Shown here: one piece after another, positions 1 to 9,157 of the stretch
Position numbering within the stretch: the first letter of the stretch is position 1
Layout: each line of letters opens with the position of its first letter
Assembly: GCF_003269065.1 (NCBI RefSeq)
Contig: NZ_QLTA01000003.1
Span: forward strand, 124,001 to 188,000
Direction of reading: 5' to 3'
Length of the DNA stretch: 64,000 nt
Source: Paracidovorax anthurii
GTDB lineage: Bacteria; Pseudomonadota; Gammaproteobacteria; Burkholderiales; Burkholderiaceae_C
Notes under the pieces: generated by a model
Databases searched by the model: none
The model's input: only the letters and a program-made list of their open reading frames with translations
What the model was told of the DNA's origin: nothing
Made by a program: the position numbers and the translations under genes

Positions 1-654
1 TTCCTCGACGTGATCTCGCCGCAGTACATCGGCGACCTCATCAGCTGGGGCGCGATCGGCGCACGCACCACCGAGAGCCAGGTGCACCGCGAGCTGGCTT
101 CCGGTCTCTCGGCGCCCATCGGCTTCAAGAACGGCACGGACGGCAACATCCGCATCGCCACCGACGCGATTCAGTCCGCGAGCCGGGGCCACCACTTCCT
201 CTCGGTGCACAAGAACGGCCAGGTGGCGATCGTCAACACCCAGGGCAACCGCGACTGCCACGTGATCCTGCGCGGCGGCAAGACCCCCAATTACGACGCG
301 GCCAGCGTGGCCGCCGCCTGCAAGGATCTGGAGGCGGCGAAGCTGCCGCCCTCGCTCATGGTGGACTGCAGCCATGCCAACAGCAACAAACAGCACGAGC
401 GCCAGCGCGACGTGGCGCGCGACATCGCGGGCCAGATCGCGGGCGGATCGCACAGCATCTTCGGCGTGATGATCGAGAGCCATCTGGTGGCCGGCGCGCA
501 GAAGTTCACGCCGGGCAAGGACGACGCCTGCGCGCTCGAATACGGCAAGAGCATCACGGACGCGTGCCTGGGCTGGGACGACTCGCTGGGCACCCTGGCC
601 GAGTTGTCCGAAGCCGTGGCGGCCCGCCGCAACGCGATGCCCCTGGCCGCCTGA
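1..654 (+). CDS. aroG: 3-deoxy-7-phosphoheptulonate (DAHP) synthase, class I, C-terminal part
   Basis: The gene enters from the left edge in frame 1 and ends in TGA; 217 codons are visible, roughly the last 60% of a usual ~350-residue AroF/G/H protein. The enzyme condenses phosphoenolpyruvate and erythrose 4-phosphate, the first step of the shikimate pathway, in the cytoplasm. Diagnostic stretches are SPQYIGDLISWGAIGARTTE, GLSAPIGFKNGTDG and MVDCSHANSNK, all hallmarks of class I DAHP synthase. The isozyme type (Phe-, Tyr- or Trp-sensitive) cannot be told because the N-terminal effector region is missing; the symbol aroG is used generically. No promoter or terminator can be assigned. Confidence 0.95.
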   Translation, partial: FLDVISPQYIGDLISWGAIGARTTESQVHRELASGLSAPIGFKNGTDGNIRIATDAIQSASRGHHFLSVHKNGQVAIVNTQGNRDCHVILRGGKTPNYDAASVAAACKDLEAAKLPPSLMVDCSHANSNKQHERQRDVARDIAGQIAGGSHSIFGVMIESHLVAGAQKFTPGKDDACALEYGKSITDACLGWDDSLGTLAELSEAVAARRNAMPLAA

Positions 655-825
655 GCAAGCGGCCACGATCCAACGCCCTCGTGGTCACGGCATTTCTGCC
701 GCCTTTTGTTGCAAGAATGCGGGGCGCCGTGATCCGGCCGGGTGCGGTGGCGGCATCGACCTGGCCCGGGGTCACGGTCCGCCTTCCGTTCCTGCCAACC
801 CCCATGCCCTGCAAGGAGAAACACC

Positions 826-1152
826 ATGTCTGCGAATGAAGAAGCCCCGAACGCCGCCCCCGCATCCAGTCCGAACACCGGGGCCGTTCCGGCCCGGGAT
901 GCGCTGGCCCATCGGCTGGACGAGTTGAAGGCCCTGCTGGAGGCCTCGGCCCTGGCCCGGGGCATCACCGATGTGGAGGACTGGTTCAAGGCACTCCGCG
1001 TGCTGGTTGAACTGAAGGTCCATGCGGATGCCAATGGCCAACTGGTCGTTCCCCTGGGTGTTCCCATCTTCGTTCCGGGCCGTGTCGCCAAGGAGAACAT
1101 CCTGGTCACCTTCGGCCAGGATGGCGTGCGCATCAAGGTGGCGGCTCGGTAA
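826..1152 (+). CDS. Conserved hypothetical protein, 108 aa
   Basis: The ATG at 826 follows an AAGGAG Shine-Dalgarno at a good distance, which decides the start over an in-frame upstream ATG at 742. The product has a low-complexity Ala/Pro/Asn N-terminus (about residues 1-28), then a predicted helical stretch (ALAHRLDELKALLEASALA) and a short beta-rich C-terminal half. No signal peptide, membrane span or known domain was recognised. The preceding aro gene is on the same strand 171 nt away, so it may be transcribed separately. Function unknown. Confidence 0.7.
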   Translation: MSANEEAPNAAPASSPNTGAVPARDALAHRLDELKALLEASALARGITDVEDWFKALRVLVELKVHADANGQLVVPLGVPIFVPGRVAKENILVTFGQDGVRIKVAAR

Positions 1153-1338
1153 CGAGGAGGCAGGCATCGGACCGATCCCTGCTGGATCGTGGGCGTGCCC
1201 TGGGGCGGGGCCGAGGGTTTACCGCGAGCTTCTGGAGCGAGGTGCCGTGTAAGCTTTTCGGCAGATAGATGTGCGCCGGGCCCGGCACGAGCCAAGTGGC
1301 GGGCCCCTCGTTCCCTCCGCCCGCCGAAAGACCCTCCC

Positions 1339-1647
1339 ATGCGCAGCGAAGTCACCGTCCTTCTCGCACCCGGCCAGGAATTCCGATTCGATCTCGAAGG
1401 CGAGGTGCCCATGGCCCATGAGATCGCGCGCCGCTGGCTCGACGAGGAATTCGTGCGCCTGGAATGCGAGCCGCTGCGGGCCAGCGGCAAGGTGCTCACC
1501 GCCGACAAGGTGCTGACCGTGGCGCAGGCCGCCGGGCCGGCGCTGCTGGCGCAGGGCTGGGGCCGCCAGTTTGCGGCGGCGGCCACCGCGGCGCTCGCGC
1601 GGCCCATGGTGCGCGTGGACGTGCCCGCGATGGCGATCAGCTATTGA
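1339..1647 (+). CDS. Hypothetical protein, 102 aa
   Basis: The reading frame is open from 1189, but the stretch before the ATG at 1339 translates into low-complexity Arg/Pro-rich sequence, so 1339 is the more likely start; the ribosome site is weak. The product begins MRSEVTVLLAPGQEFRFDLEG and is a soluble mixed alpha/beta protein with no signal peptide, no cysteine pair for metal and no family I recognise. It converges on mpl, and its stop lies about 80 nt before a copy of the bipartite repeat. Function unknown. Confidence 0.6.
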   Translation: MRSEVTVLLAPGQEFRFDLEGEVPMAHEIARRWLDEEFVRLECEPLRASGKVLTADKVLTVAQAAGPALLAQGWGRQFAAAATAALARPMVRVDVPAMAISY

Positions 1648-1727
1648 CCGGCCTCGCCTCGCGCCAGTGCGGCCTGCGGGGCCGGCCTGGAGGCCTTCTG
1701 GAGAGGGTTTTCAGCCAAACCCCCTCC

Positions 1728-1758
1728 ATGTCGCCGTAAATGCTACGTAGTTTGCTAT
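1728..1758 (-). repeat. Bipartite intergenic repeat, copy A (ATAGCAAAC-N13-CGGCGACAT)
   Basis: Read on the minus strand, ATAGCAAAC is followed exactly 13 nt later by CGGCGACAT. The first four bases of the motif overlap the TAG stop codon of mpl, so it sits at the very 3' end of that gene in the same orientation. Three more copies with the same spacing occur in the window (21947, 22062, 57642). Confidence 0.8.
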
Positions 1759-3167
1759 ATATTTGATAGCGAATCGAGCAGTTTGGCGTGGATGCCGCCG
1801 AAGCTGCCGTTGCTCATGCACACCACGTGGTCCCCCGGGCGGGCCGCCTGAACGATCTGCGCCACGAGCGCGTCGATGCCTGCCGCGGTCCGGGCCCGTT
1901 CGCCCAGCGGCGCCAGCACGGCGGCCGCGTCCCAGTCCAGCCCCGCCGTGTGGCAGAACGCCAGGTCGGCGGATTCGAGCGCCCAGGGCAGTTGCGACTT
2001 CATCGTGCCCAGCTTCATCGTGTTGCTGCGCGGCTCGAAAGCCGCCAGGATGCGCGCTTCGGGCCCGAGCCGGCGGCGCAGGCCGTCGAGGGTGGTGCGC
2101 AGCGCGGTGGGGTGGTGGGCGAAGTCGTCGTACACCGCGATGCCGTTCACGGTGCCGCGCAGCTCCATGCGCCGCTTGACGTTCTGGAACCGGGCCAGCG
2201 CCGCGGCGGCATCGGCCGGAGACACGCCCACATGTTCGGCCGCGGCGATGGCCGCCAGCGCGTTGAGCTGGTTGTGCACGCCGGTGAGTGCCCACTCCAC
2301 GCGCGCCACCACGCGGTCGCCCCGCAGCACGTCGAACGCCTGCGGCTCGCCCCGGGCGGAGAAATCGCTCACGGCGGCGCCGAAGCTGGCCACGCCGCTC
2401 CAGCAGCCCTGTTGCAGCACGCGGGCGAGGCTTTCCTCCAGCCCGTTGACCACCACGCGGCCCGAGGGGGGCACGGTGCGCACGAGGTGGTGGAACTGCC
2501 GCTCGATGGCGGCGAGGTCGTCGAAGATGTCGGCGTGGTCGAATTCCAGGTTGTTCAGCACCGCCGTGCGCGGGCGGTAGTGCACGAACTTGCTGCGCTT
2601 GTCGAAGAAGGCCGTGTCGTATTCGTCGGCCTCGATGACGAAGAGGGGCGCCCCGCCGGCCGGGCCGTCGTGGGCCACGGGCCGTTGGGCGGCGCCCAGC
2701 CGCGCCGAGACGCCGAAGTCCAGCGGCACGCCGCCCACGAGAAAGCCCGGCTGCAGCCCGGCGCATTCCAGGACCCAGGCGAGCATCGAGGTGGTGGTGG
2801 TCTTGCCGTGCGTGCCGGCCACGGCGAGCACGTGGCGCCCCTGCAGCACGTGCTCGGCCAGCCACTGGGGGCCGCTGGTGTAGGGGACGCCGGCATCCAG
2901 GATCGCCTCCATCAGCGGAAACTTGGGGCTGCCGTCGGCCAGGCGCGCGCGGCTCACGACATTGCCGACGACGAACACGTCCGGGGCCAGGTCGAGCTGC
3001 TCGGCCCCGTAGCCTTCGATGAGTTCGATGCCCAGCGCGCGCAACTGGTCGCTCATCGGCGGGTACACCCCGGCATCGCAGCCCGTGACCCGGTGGCCGG
3101 CCTCCCGCGCCAGCGCGGCCAGCCCGCCCATGAACGTGCCGCAGATGCCCAGAATGTGTATATGCAT
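1755..3167 (-). CDS. mpl: UDP-N-acetylmuramate:L-Ala-gamma-D-Glu-meso-DAP ligase (murein tripeptide ligase)
   Basis: Mpl re-attaches the recycled murein tripeptide to UDP-MurNAc in the cytoplasm. The 470-residue length fits the family (about 450-470). Visible features are the N-terminal HILGICGTFMGGLAALAREAG nucleotide-binding segment, the Mur-ligase ATP loop VAGTHGKTTTTSML near residue 120, NNLEFDHADIF in the central domain, and YDDFAHHPTA in the C-terminal domain. It recycles material released by AmpD, which is also encoded in this window (15.5-16.2 kb). The gene is divergent from the unknown gene at 3357. Confidence 0.96.
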   Translation of the reverse strand: MHIHILGICGTFMGGLAALAREAGHRVTGCDAGVYPPMSDQLRALGIELIEGYGAEQLDLAPDVFVVGNVVSRARLADGSPKFPLMEAILDAGVPYTSGPQWLAEHVLQGRHVLAVAGTHGKTTTTSMLAWVLECAGLQPGFLVGGVPLDFGVSARLGAAQRPVAHDGPAGGAPLFVIEADEYDTAFFDKRSKFVHYRPRTAVLNNLEFDHADIFDDLAAIERQFHHLVRTVPPSGRVVVNGLEESLARVLQQGCWSGVASFGAAVSDFSARGEPQAFDVLRGDRVVARVEWALTGVHNQLNALAAIAAAEHVGVSPADAAAALARFQNVKRRMELRGTVNGIAVYDDFAHHPTALRTTLDGLRRRLGPEARILAAFEPRSNTMKLGTMKSQLPWALESADLAFCHTAGLDWDAAAVLAPLGERARTAAGIDALVAQIVQAARPGDHVVCMSNGSFGGIHAKLLDSLSNI

Positions 3168-3356
3168 GGGCGCCGATTCTACGTTTCGGGGCTGCGGGGG
3201 GCGCTGGCGCAGCCGCCGCGCCGGCGCAGGGTGCTATGTTTCCAGGAGCGCATCGCGCTGCCGGGCCAAGACCCTGCGCCGCGCGGGCGCATTGACCCGG
3301 CCCGGACGGGGCCGCCCGGGCCACAATGCGGGCAATCCCCCAGCCGAGACGCCGCC

Positions 3357-3956
3357 ATGTCCAACGCCCTCGCCACCGAGATCGCCAATGCCGCCGCCCG
3401 CCTCGTCGTCGAGGAGGGGATGGAGTGGGGGCCGGCCAAGCGCCGCGCCGTCCGCCAGTTGGGCCTGCCGGCGCGCACGCCGCTGCCCGACAACGACCTG
3501 GTGGAGGATGCCGTGCGCGAGTACATCGGCCTCTTCCGCGCCGACACCCAGCCCGGCGAACTCCGCGCGCTGCGGCATTTGGCCATGCTCTGGATGGACC
3601 GCATGGCGGAGTTTCGCCCCCATCTGGGCGGGGCCGTCTGGTATGGCACGGCCACGCGCCTGTCGGATATTTACCTGCAGCTCTTTTGCGATGACTGCAA
3701 ATCCGCGGAGATCGCGCTCATCGACCACCATGTGGAGTACGAGCCCCGCACGGTGACCGGCTTCCACGGTGAATCGGTGGAAGCGCTCAGCCTGTCCAGC
3801 CACTCGCCCGCGCTGGGGGAGATGATCGGCGTGCACCTGCTTGTCTATGATCTGGACGATCTGCGCGGCGCCCTGCGGCCCGATGCGCGCGGCCGCGTTC
3901 CCCGCGGCGATGTGCGGGCCGTGCGCAAACTCCTGGAGGAAGAGGAAGCACCATGA
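3357..3956 (+). CDS. Conserved hypothetical protein, 199 aa, coupled to tlpA
   Basis: The ATG at 3357 starts MSNALATEIANAAARLVVEEGMEWGPAKRRA; the frame upstream is also open but runs antisense through mpl and is discarded. The product is soluble and rich in acidic and histidine residues. It has a predicted helical N-terminus and a central segment (FCDDCKSAEIALIDHHVEYEPR) with a CxxC-like DDC and paired His, but no domain I can name. Its TGA overlaps the ATG of the following thioredoxin gene (ATGA), so the two are translationally coupled. The pair diverges from mpl. Function unknown. Confidence 0.8.
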   Translation: MSNALATEIANAAARLVVEEGMEWGPAKRRAVRQLGLPARTPLPDNDLVEDAVREYIGLFRADTQPGELRALRHLAMLWMDRMAEFRPHLGGAVWYGTATRLSDIYLQLFCDDCKSAEIALIDHHVEYEPRTVTGFHGESVEALSLSSHSPALGEMIGVHLLVYDLDDLRGALRPDARGRVPRGDVRAVRKLLEEEEAP

Positions 3957-4534
3957 CCACGCCATCCCCGGTACCGACCCCTGGTACGCCGCCGCAGCCG
4001 CGGCAGCCCTCGCGCCGCCGCGCCCTCTATGCCGGCGCGGCGCTCGCTGCCGGGGCGGCCGGCGCCGGGGTGGCCTGGTGGCGCCTGCGGCCGCATGCCG
4101 TGGAGCCGGGGGCGGAGGCGGCGCTCTGGTCGCAGCGCTTCGATGCGCCCCAGCCGGGTTCGCCGGCGCTGGAGATGCAGTCGCTGCGGGGCCGCAAGAT
4201 GCTGGTGAACTTCTGGGCCACGTGGTGCCCGCCGTGCGTGGAAGAGTTGCCCATGCTCAACGCTTTCTATCGTTCGAATAAAGAAAAAGGGTGGCAGGTG
4301 GTGGGCCTGGCCATCGACCAGCCATCGTCCGTGCGGCAGTTCCTGGCCCGGGTGCCACTGGACTTTCCCATCGGACTGGCGGGGCTTCAGGGGACCGAGC
4401 TGGGCCGGAATCTGGGAAATCTCACCGGAGGGCTGCCGTTTACCGTGCTGTTGGGCGCAGATGGCGGCATCCGGCACCGTAAAATGGGCCAGGTCACGGC
4501 CGAGGACCTTCGCCAATGGGCTTCCCTGGCCTGA
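3953..4534 (+). CDS. TlpA-family membrane-anchored thioredoxin
   Basis: A 193-residue protein with an Arg-rich N-terminus and one hydrophobic segment (about residues 26-43, ALYAGAALAAGAAGAG) that should anchor it in the inner membrane with a periplasmic thioredoxin domain. The active site WCPPC is at residues 91-95, and a Thr-Gly-Gly-Leu-Pro segment near residue 163 supplies the cis-Pro loop. The family reduces disulfides, often in cytochrome c maturation or oxidative-stress tolerance. The start overlaps the previous gene by 4 nt. Its exact partner is unknown. Confidence 0.9.
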   Translation: MTTPSPVPTPGTPPQPRQPSRRRALYAGAALAAGAAGAGVAWWRLRPHAVEPGAEAALWSQRFDAPQPGSPALEMQSLRGRKMLVNFWATWCPPCVEELPMLNAFYRSNKEKGWQVVGLAIDQPSSVRQFLARVPLDFPIGLAGLQGTELGRNLGNLTGGLPFTVLLGADGGIRHRKMGQVTAEDLRQWASLA

Positions 4535-4642
4535 AACCTCGGCTGCCCATCTGGAGATGATGGAATTTGATGCCGGATAGGGGTTGAAGGCATAAATTGG
4601 GGTAAATTCGCGCCCTATTTCGTTTTAGGCGTTGGAGTCCCC

Positions 4643-5092
4643 ATGGATTTGCGAAAACTCAAGACCTTGATTGACCTCGTTTCCGAGTCGAACGTGTCGG
4701 AACTCGAGATTACCGAGGCGGAAGGTAAGGTCCGCATCGTCAAGAGCGGCGGCGCCGTCGTCCAGCAGTTCGTGGCGGCTCCTGTCGCAGCCCCTGCCGC
4801 CGCACCCGCGGCGGCTCCGGCCCCGGTGGCGGAACTGCCCGCCCCGGCCGCTCCAGCGGGTCACATCGTCAAGTCGCCCATGGTGGGCACCTTCTACCGC
4901 GCCTCCAGCCCGGGCGCCAAGGCGTTCGTCGAGATCGGCAGCCAGGTGAAGGAAGGCGACACCATCTGCATCATCGAAGCGATGAAGATCCTCAACGAGA
5001 TCGAGGCCGACAAGTCCGGCACGGTCACGCGCATCCTCGGCGAGAACGGCCAGGCCGTCGAGTATGGGCAGCCGCTGTTCGTCATCGAGTAA
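4643..5092 (+). CDS. accB: Acetyl-CoA carboxylase biotin carboxyl carrier protein
   Basis: AccB carries the biotin of acetyl-CoA carboxylase, the first step of fatty-acid synthesis. At 149 residues it has the usual length: an N-terminal helical domain, an Ala/Pro linker (about residues 45-73) and a C-terminal biotinyl domain with the EAMKIL motif, biotin being expected on Lys115. The start at 4643 has GGAG about 6 nt upstream. An AT-rich stretch at 4565-4610 with TAAATT/CATAAA hexamers probably holds the promoter, but the -35 element is not clear. accC follows 50 nt downstream. Confidence 0.98.
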   Translation: MDLRKLKTLIDLVSESNVSELEITEAEGKVRIVKSGGAVVQQFVAAPVAAPAAAPAAAPAPVAELPAPAAPAGHIVKSPMVGTFYRASSPGAKAFVEIGSQVKEGDTICIIEAMKILNEIEADKSGTVTRILGENGQAVEYGQPLFVIE

Positions 5093-5142
5093 GCCTTCGC
5101 GCTGCGCCCAACCGCAGATGTCTGCAGCGAACCGGGATATTC

Positions 5143-6492
5143 ATGTTTAAAAAGATTCTTGTCGCCAACCGTGGGGAGATCGCCCTGCGCATCCAGCGCG
5201 CCTGCCACGAGCTGGGGGTGAAGGCCGTGATGGTCTATTCCGAGGCCGACCGCGACGCCAAGTACGTCAAGCTGGCGGAAGAGGCCGTGTGCATCGGCCC
5301 CGCGCCGTCGCCGCTGTCCTACCTCAACATGCCGGCCATCATCTCGGCCGCCGAGGTGACCGACGCCGAGGCGATCCATCCTGGCTATGGCTTCCTCTCC
5401 GAGAACGCCGACTTCGCCGAGCGCGTGGAGAAGAGCGGGTTCCAGTTCATCGGGCCCACGCCCGATTCGATCCGCACGATGGGCGACAAGGTGTCGGCCA
5501 AGCAGTCCATGATCCGCGCGGGCGTGCCGTGCGTGCCGGGCTCCGACGGCGAGCTGCCGGACGATCCCGTGCAGATCCGCCGCATCGCCAAGACCGTCGG
5601 CTACCCGGTCATCATCAAGGCCGCGGGCGGCGGCGGTGGCCGGGGCATGCGCGTGGTGCACACCGAGGCCGCGCTCGTGAACGCCGTGCAGATGACCAAG
5701 GCCGAGGCCCAGGCGGCCTTCGGCAACCCGGCCGTCTACATGGAGAAGTTCCTCCAGAACCCGCGCCACATCGAGATCCAGGTGCTGGCCGACAAGTACA
5801 AGAACGCCGTCTATCTGGGCGAGCGCGACTGCTCCATGCAGCGCCGCCACCAGAAGGTGATCGAGGAGGCGCCGGCCCCCGGCATCCCGCGCAAGCTCAT
5901 CGAGAAGATCGGCGAGCGCTGCGTGGCGGCCTGCAAGAAGATCGGCTACCGCGGCGCGGGCACGTTCGAGTTCCTCTACGAGAACGGCGAGTTCTACTTC
6001 ATCGAGATGAACACGCGCGTGCAGGTCGAGCACCCGGTCACCGAGTGGATCACGGGCGTGGACATCGTGAAGACGCAGATCATGGTCGCCGCTGGCGAGA
6101 AGCTGCCCTTCACCCAGCGCCAGGTCGAGATCCGGGGCCACGCCATCGAATGCCGCGTGAACGCGGAAGACCCGTACAAGTTCATCCCGTCGCCGGGCCG
6201 CATCACCATGTGGCATGCGCCGGGCGGCCCGGGCGTGCGCGTCGATTCGCATGCCTACACCAACTACTACGTGCCGCCGAACTACGACTCCATGATCGGC
6301 AAGATTATCGTGCACGGCGACACGCGCGAGCAGGCCCTGGCCCGCATGCGCACGGCCCTGTCCGAAACCGTGGTGGAAGGCATCAACACCAACATCCCGC
6401 TGCACCGCGAGCTGATGGTGGATGCCAAGTTCGTCGCCGGCGGCACGAACATCCACTATCTGGAAGAGTGGCTGGGCGCCCACAAGCGCTGA
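5143..6492 (+). CDS. accC: Acetyl-CoA carboxylase, biotin carboxylase subunit
   Basis: The ATP-dependent biotin carboxylase, 449 residues, the standard length. Visible are [14 protein letters not shown] at the N-terminus, [15 protein letters not shown], the Gly-rich ATP-grasp loop [12 protein letters not shown], the catalytic region [18 protein letters not shown] and [14 protein letters not shown]. It forms an operon with accB. A strong hairpin followed by a T-tract (6509-6546) lies between accC and prmA. Confidence 0.98.
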   Translation: MFKKILVANRGEIALRIQRACHELGVKAVMVYSEADRDAKYVKLAEEAVCIGPAPSPLSYLNMPAIISAAEVTDAEAIHPGYGFLSENADFAERVEKSGFQFIGPTPDSIRTMGDKVSAKQSMIRAGVPCVPGSDGELPDDPVQIRRIAKTVGYPVIIKAAGGGGGRGMRVVHTEAALVNAVQMTKAEAQAAFGNPAVYMEKFLQNPRHIEIQVLADKYKNAVYLGERDCSMQRRHQKVIEEAPAPGIPRKLIEKIGERCVAACKKIGYRGAGTFEFLYENGEFYFIEMNTRVQVEHPVTEWITGVDIVKTQIMVAAGEKLPFTQRQVEIRGHAIECRVNAEDPYKFIPSPGRITMWHAPGGPGVRVDSHAYTNYYVPPNYDSMIGKIIVHGDTREQALARMRTALSETVVEGINTNIPLHRELMVDAKFVAGGTNIHYLEEWLGAHKR

Positions 6493-6508
6493 GCGCCGTC
6501 GGCCATGC

Positions 6509-6546
6509 ATGCTGGCATCCGGCAACGGGTGCCAGCATTGTCGTTT
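6509..6546 (+). terminator. Hairpin with T-tract between accC and prmA
   Basis: ATGCTGGCATCC (6509-6520) pairs with GGGTGCCAGCAT (6527-6538), a 12-bp stem with one wobble and a 6-nt loop, followed by TGTCGTTTTT. This looks like a factor-independent terminator or attenuator after accBC. The prmA ribosome site starts only a few nt later, so readthrough must supply prmA unless another promoter exists. Confidence 0.7.
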
Positions 6547-6565
6547 TTGCAGGAGATTGCCTTCC

Positions 6566-7447
6566 ATGTTTGAGCTGAGCCTGATGTGTCCCGAAGCGCG
6601 GGTCGAAGCCCTGAGCGAAGCCCTTGAGGCGCTGGATGCCCTGAGCGTGTCCGTCGAGGACGCCGACGCCCAGACCGATGCCGAACAGGCCCTCTTCGGC
6701 GAGCCCGGAATGCCCCCGCCCAAGGATGGCTGGCAGCGCAGCCGCATGGTGGCGCTCTTTCCTACGCAGGCGGCGGCCGATGAGGCCCGGGCGCTGCTGG
6801 AAGTCCAGGACTTCTTCGAAGGATGCCGCGTTCTGGGCATCGCCGAGGTGCAGGACCAGGACTGGGTGCGGCTCACGCAGTCGCAGTTCGCGCCCGTGGA
6901 CATCACGCCCGATTTCTGGATCGTGCCGACCTGGCACGAATTGCCGCCGCAGGCCCGGCGCAGCATCCGCCTGGATCCGGGCCTGGCCTTCGGCACGGGC
7001 ACGCACCCCACGACGCGCATGTGCCTGCGCTGGATCGCGCGGCACGGCGGCGATTTCGGCCGCGTGCTGGACTACGGCTGCGGGTCGGGCATCCTCGCGA
7101 TCGGTGCCGCCAAGTTCGGCGCCACCGACATCGACGCGGTGGACATCGACAACGCCGCGGTGGAATCCACGCGGCTCAACGCCGAGGCCAATGGCGTCGC
7201 GCTGAAGGCGGGCCTGCCCGACATGGCGCAGGGCGCGTACCGGACCGTCCTGGCGAACATCCTGGCCACGCCGCTCAAGGTGCTGGCACCGCTGCTCTGC
7301 GCCCACGTGGCGGAGGGCGGCCACCTCGTGCTGGCGGGCATCCTGGAGCGCCAGGCCGAAGAGCTGCAGGCGGCCTATGCTCCCTGGCTGCCCCTGCAGG
7401 TCGCCGACCGCGAGGATGGCTGGATCCTGATGACGGCGGCCCGCTGA
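6566..7447 (+). CDS. prmA: Ribosomal protein L11 methyltransferase
   Basis: SAM-dependent methyltransferase that trimethylates ribosomal protein L11. The ATG at 6566, preceded by AGGAG, gives the classical 293-residue product starting MFELSLMCPEARVEALSEAL. The C-terminal Rossmann fold shows PGLAFGTGTHPTT, motif I VLDYGCGSGILAIGAAKFGA and NILATPL. It is followed 58 nt later by the DUF3426 gene, a common arrangement in Burkholderiales. Confidence 0.97.
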   Translation: MFELSLMCPEARVEALSEALEALDALSVSVEDADAQTDAEQALFGEPGMPPPKDGWQRSRMVALFPTQAAADEARALLEVQDFFEGCRVLGIAEVQDQDWVRLTQSQFAPVDITPDFWIVPTWHELPPQARRSIRLDPGLAFGTGTHPTTRMCLRWIARHGGDFGRVLDYGCGSGILAIGAAKFGATDIDAVDIDNAAVESTRLNAEANGVALKAGLPDMAQGAYRTVLANILATPLKVLAPLLCAHVAEGGHLVLAGILERQAEELQAAYAPWLPLQVADREDGWILMTAAR

Positions 7448-7505
7448 CGCCCAGGCTTGCGGGGCTCCGCGCGGGCCTCGGGGCGCCCCCTACAATGCCG
7501 AGCCG

Positions 7506-9110
7506 ATGAGCCAGATCACACGCTGCCCTGCCTGCGGCACGACCTTCAAGGTCGTCGCGGACCAGTTGCGCATCTCCGAAGGGTGGGTGCGCTGCGGGCA
7601 GTGCAAGGAAGTGTTCGATGCCGCCGCCCACCTGGTGCCTTCGGCGGCCCGGGGGGGCGAGTTGTTGTCCGATCTGGCGCTGCCCGACAAGCCCAAGGCC
7701 GCACCCCGGCCCGCGCCGGCGCCGCAGCGCGCCTGGGGTGGTGGTGTGCACCATCCGTCTCCGCCGCAGCCACCAGCCGCTCCGGCGGTGGTGCCGGTGG
7801 CCTCCCATGCGCCGCAGGCGGCGCAAGACACCGTGCGGCCCGCACCGGCGGCGCCTGCTGAATTGCCCCTGGCATTCGGCAGTCCTCCGGCGAGCCCACT
7901 GCCGCCCGCGCCGGCCGTGCCACCCTTCCTCGTGGCTGCGGTGCCGGCCAGCCGCCGGCAGGAGGCCCCTGGCGGCGCGGCTCCTGCCCCGGATTGGGGT
8001 CTGGAGCCTTTGTCTCCGCTGGCATGGCGTTCCCGCTCCCCGACCTCCGGACCAGCCCCGACCGCTGCCGGTCAGGGGGAGGCTCCAATGCCTTCCTCGC
8101 CGCAGGCAGGTCCTGCACCCGTGGCGCCTGCCGTTGCTCCCAGCGAGCCTGTGGATCGCGACTCGCTCGGAGGCTATGAGCTGCCGTTTGCCGAACTCCG
8201 CGATTCCGGCTGGCCGGAAGACGATGGCGAGGATGGAATGCGCGAGGATGCGGTGCCGTTGCCGGGTCGCCCCGCCTTGACCGAATCCACCGCGCCGGAC
8301 GATGGCGCAGGCGTGGAGCGGGAAAATGCCGTGGCGCAGTCCGTGGTCATGGGCGTGTCGCATGAGGCGATCGACACGGACACCGACCCGGTCGATGTGG
8401 CGACCCAGGCCATGGTCCTTCCCGATCCATCGCCCGAAGCGCGGAAGGCGCAGGATGCCGGCGTGGCCGGTGCCTCGCCGGAAGCCGCGCCCTCCGTGTG
8501 GCGATCCGCGCGGGCGGATTCGCCCCGTCCCCCGGGTGTCGCGCCCGCCAGAGGCCACCGGGACCTGGATGACGACGAGGACGACGAGAACAAAGATGAG
8601 CCGGGTTTCGTGCGCGCTGCCCGGCGCAAGGCGTGGTGGCGCCGGCCCGCGGTGCGCGCCGCGCTCGGTGTCTCGGGCGTGCTGCTGCTGGGCGTGCTGC
8701 TGTTGCAGGTCGGGTTGCAGGAGCGGGACCGCATCGCGGCGCAATACCCTCCGCTCCGGCCGGCGCTGCAGGCCCTGTGCACGCCGCTGCGGTGCCACCT
8801 CTCTGCGCCGCGCCGCATCGGCGATGTGGTGATCGACAGCTCGTCGTTCAACAAGGCGCGGGGAGAGGGCTACCAGCTCGCGCTCACCATCAAGAGCCGG
8901 GCGGATTTCCCGGTGGCCATGCCCGCGCTGGAGCTGACCCTGACGGATGCGCAGGAGCAGCCCGTGCTGCGCCGCGTGCTGCTGCCCCAGGATCTGTCGG
9001 CTCCCACGGAACTGGCTGCGGGTGGGGAGTGGGGAGGCTCCTGGCCCGTCAGCGTGGCATCCGTCGGAGGGCGTGTGGCTGGCTATCGGCTGCTGGCGTT
9101 CTATCCCTGA
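7506..9110 (+). CDS. Zinc-ribbon (MJ0042) / DUF3426 membrane protein
   Basis: 534 residues in three parts. The N-terminal MJ0042-type zinc ribbon has two CxxC pairs (RCPACGTTFKV near residue 7 and VRCGQCKEVF near residue 30). A long Pro/Ala-rich, acidic disordered region (about 60-370) ends in a DDDEDDEN patch. One transmembrane helix (about 385-405, LGVSGVLLLGVLLLQVGL) is followed by a DUF3426 domain with a Cys pair (LCTPLRCH). The C-terminal domain should be periplasmic. The role is unknown. The spacer makes it longer than many homologues. Confidence 0.88.
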   Translation: MSQITRCPACGTTFKVVADQLRISEGWVRCGQCKEVFDAAAHLVPSAARGGELLSDLALPDKPKAAPRPAPAPQRAWGGGVHHPSPPQPPAAPAVVPVASHAPQAAQDTVRPAPAAPAELPLAFGSPPASPLPPAPAVPPFLVAAVPASRRQEAPGGAAPAPDWGLEPLSPLAWRSRSPTSGPAPTAAGQGEAPMPSSPQAGPAPVAPAVAPSEPVDRDSLGGYELPFAELRDSGWPEDDGEDGMREDAVPLPGRPALTESTAPDDGAGVERENAVAQSVVMGVSHEAIDTDTDPVDVATQAMVLPDPSPEARKAQDAGVAGASPEAAPSVWRSARADSPRPPGVAPARGHRDLDDDEDDENKDEPGFVRAARRKAWWRRPAVRAALGVSGVLLLGVLLLQVGLQERDRIAAQYPPLRPALQALCTPLRCHLSAPRRIGDVVIDSSSFNKARGEGYQLALTIKSRADFPVAMPALELTLTDAQEQPVLRRVLLPQDLSAPTELAAGGEWGGSWPVSVASVGGRVAGYRLLAFYP

Positions 9111-9157
9111 TTTCGCGGTTTCTTCTTGTCTTCTTTCAATCGATCGGATCTCTTCAT

